Assembly (NCBI GenBank): GCA_003566505.1
Contig: PXDA01000059.1
Coordinates: forward strand, 1-6,185
Reading direction: 5' to 3'
Length of the DNA stretch: 6,185 nucleotides
Source: Mollicutes bacterium
Lineage (GTDB): Bacteria; Bacillota_I; Bacilli_A; RF39; UBA660
In this document: positions 5,772-6,185 of the stretch, in pieces
How positions within the stretch are numbered: the stretch's first letter is position 1
Layout: the number at the start of each line of letters is the position of its first letter
The notes under the pieces: generated by a model
What the model saw: only the letters and a program-made list of their open reading frames with translations
Told to the model about the DNA's origin: nothing
Database searches by the model: none
Position numbers and translations under genes: made by a program

Positions 5772-6185
5772 ATGAAAAAAACAGTTGTTTTAACTATTTT
5801 AGATGGTTTAGGATTGCGAGCAGAACGTAAAGGTAATGCTTTTGCATTGGCTAATACACCGGTTTTGGATAAATTAATGCAAGCGTATCCATGGAGTTCG
5901 TTAGTTGCTGCTGGTGAAGGTGTTGGCTTACCCGCAGGACAAATGGGCAATAGCGAAGTAGGGCATATGAATATTGGGGCTGGTAGAGTGGTTTATCAAC
6001 CATTATTAGTTATTAATAAAGCGGTTGCTGATGGCTCTTTTTTTACTAACGAACAATTATTAAAAGCAATTAATGATGCTAAAGAGAAACAAACTAAATT
6101 ACATGTTATGGGACTTTTAAGTGATGGTGGCGTTCATTCTCATTTAGAACACATATTGGCTATTTTGCAATTATGTGCTAAAGAA
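5772..6185 (+). CDS. gpmI: 2,3-bisphosphoglycerate-independent phosphoglycerate mutase, 3'-partial
   Basis: Interconverts 3- and 2-phosphoglycerate in glycolysis and gluconeogenesis, using two manganese ions and a phosphoserine intermediate. Only the first 138 codons of about 510 are in the window; the frame is intact to the edge. Seen here: metal-binding Asp11 in TILDGLG, the family stretch NAFALANTPVLDKL at 22-35, the catalytic serine Ser61 in QMGNSEVGHMNIGAGR, and the GLLSDGGVHSH segment with His122 and His124 at the start of the transferase-domain insert. The ATG has GAGGTGG at 5762-5768 close upstream. It diverges from ytqA with its own promoter. The tpiA/pgk genes that often precede gpmI in Bacillota are absent, so it is not within a standard glycolytic operon on the left side; the right side is not visible. 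Confidence 0.96.
   Translation, partial: MKKTVVLTILDGLGLRAERKGNAFALANTPVLDKLMQAYPWSSLVAAGEGVGLPAGQMGNSEVGHMNIGAGRVVYQPLLVINKAVADGSFFTNEQLLKAINDAKEKQTKLHVMGLLSDGGVHSHLEHILAILQLCAKE

Noticed and set aside
5675..5950. 91-codon minus-strand open frame
   Set aside because: Antisense to the gpmI start and across the divergent promoter region; GpmI motifs on the plus strand explain the sequence.
1..6185. A dedicated defence or mobile island around the HerA-like gene
   Set aside because: Neighbours are housekeeping genes with similar base composition. No integrase, repeat boundary, tRNA attachment site or effector gene is present.

Overview
This AT-rich window fits a low-GC Gram-positive (Bacillota) lineage. 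YqeG and YqeH are Bacillus-type proteins in their usual order, Shine-Dalgarno sites are strong, promoters are SigA-like with extended -10 boxes, and the radical SAM protein is of the YtqA type. TGA is used as a stop: the HerA-like gene ends in TGA inside a terminator hairpin, and all tryptophans are TGG. This argues against the Mycoplasma/Spiroplasma code and points to a Bacilli or Acholeplasma/Erysipelotrichia-like genome with compact genes. The exact taxon cannot be fixed from this window.

Layout, left to right. (1) Edge to 1419, +: an unusual thymidylate synthase, open at its 5' end, with an N-terminal domain resembling the corrinoid protein MtrA joined to a ThyA-type catalytic domain. (2) 1490-2906, +: a two-gene operon, yqeG (HAD-type phosphatase) and yqeH (circularly permuted ribosome-assembly GTPase), overlapping by 8 nt and driven by a promoter in the 70-nt gap before yqeG. 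(3) 2972-4747, +: a HerA/DUF87-family hexameric ATPase with its own promoter; no NurA, SIR2 or other usual partner is next to it. (4) 4737-4766: a 13-bp perfect hairpin that ends the HerA gene and the convergent gene, with both stop codons inside it. (5) 4749-5681, -: ytqA/mnmL, a radical SAM protein of tRNA wobble-uridine modification. (6) 5682-5771: a 90-bp divergent promoter region. (7) 5772 to the right edge, +: the first 138 codons of gpmI, the cofactor-independent phosphoglycerate mutase of glycolysis.

The genes look like separate housekeeping units (dTMP synthesis, ribosome assembly, DNA translocation, tRNA modification, glycolysis), not one pathway. The most notable items are the MtrA-like/thymidylate synthase fusion, whose predicted corrinoid-ligand histidine is missing, and the HerA ATPase without a partner. 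Gaps are short (70, 65 and 90 nt), and no stretch over 300 nt lacks a gene. I saw no tRNA, rRNA, CRISPR array, insertion sequence or riboswitch.
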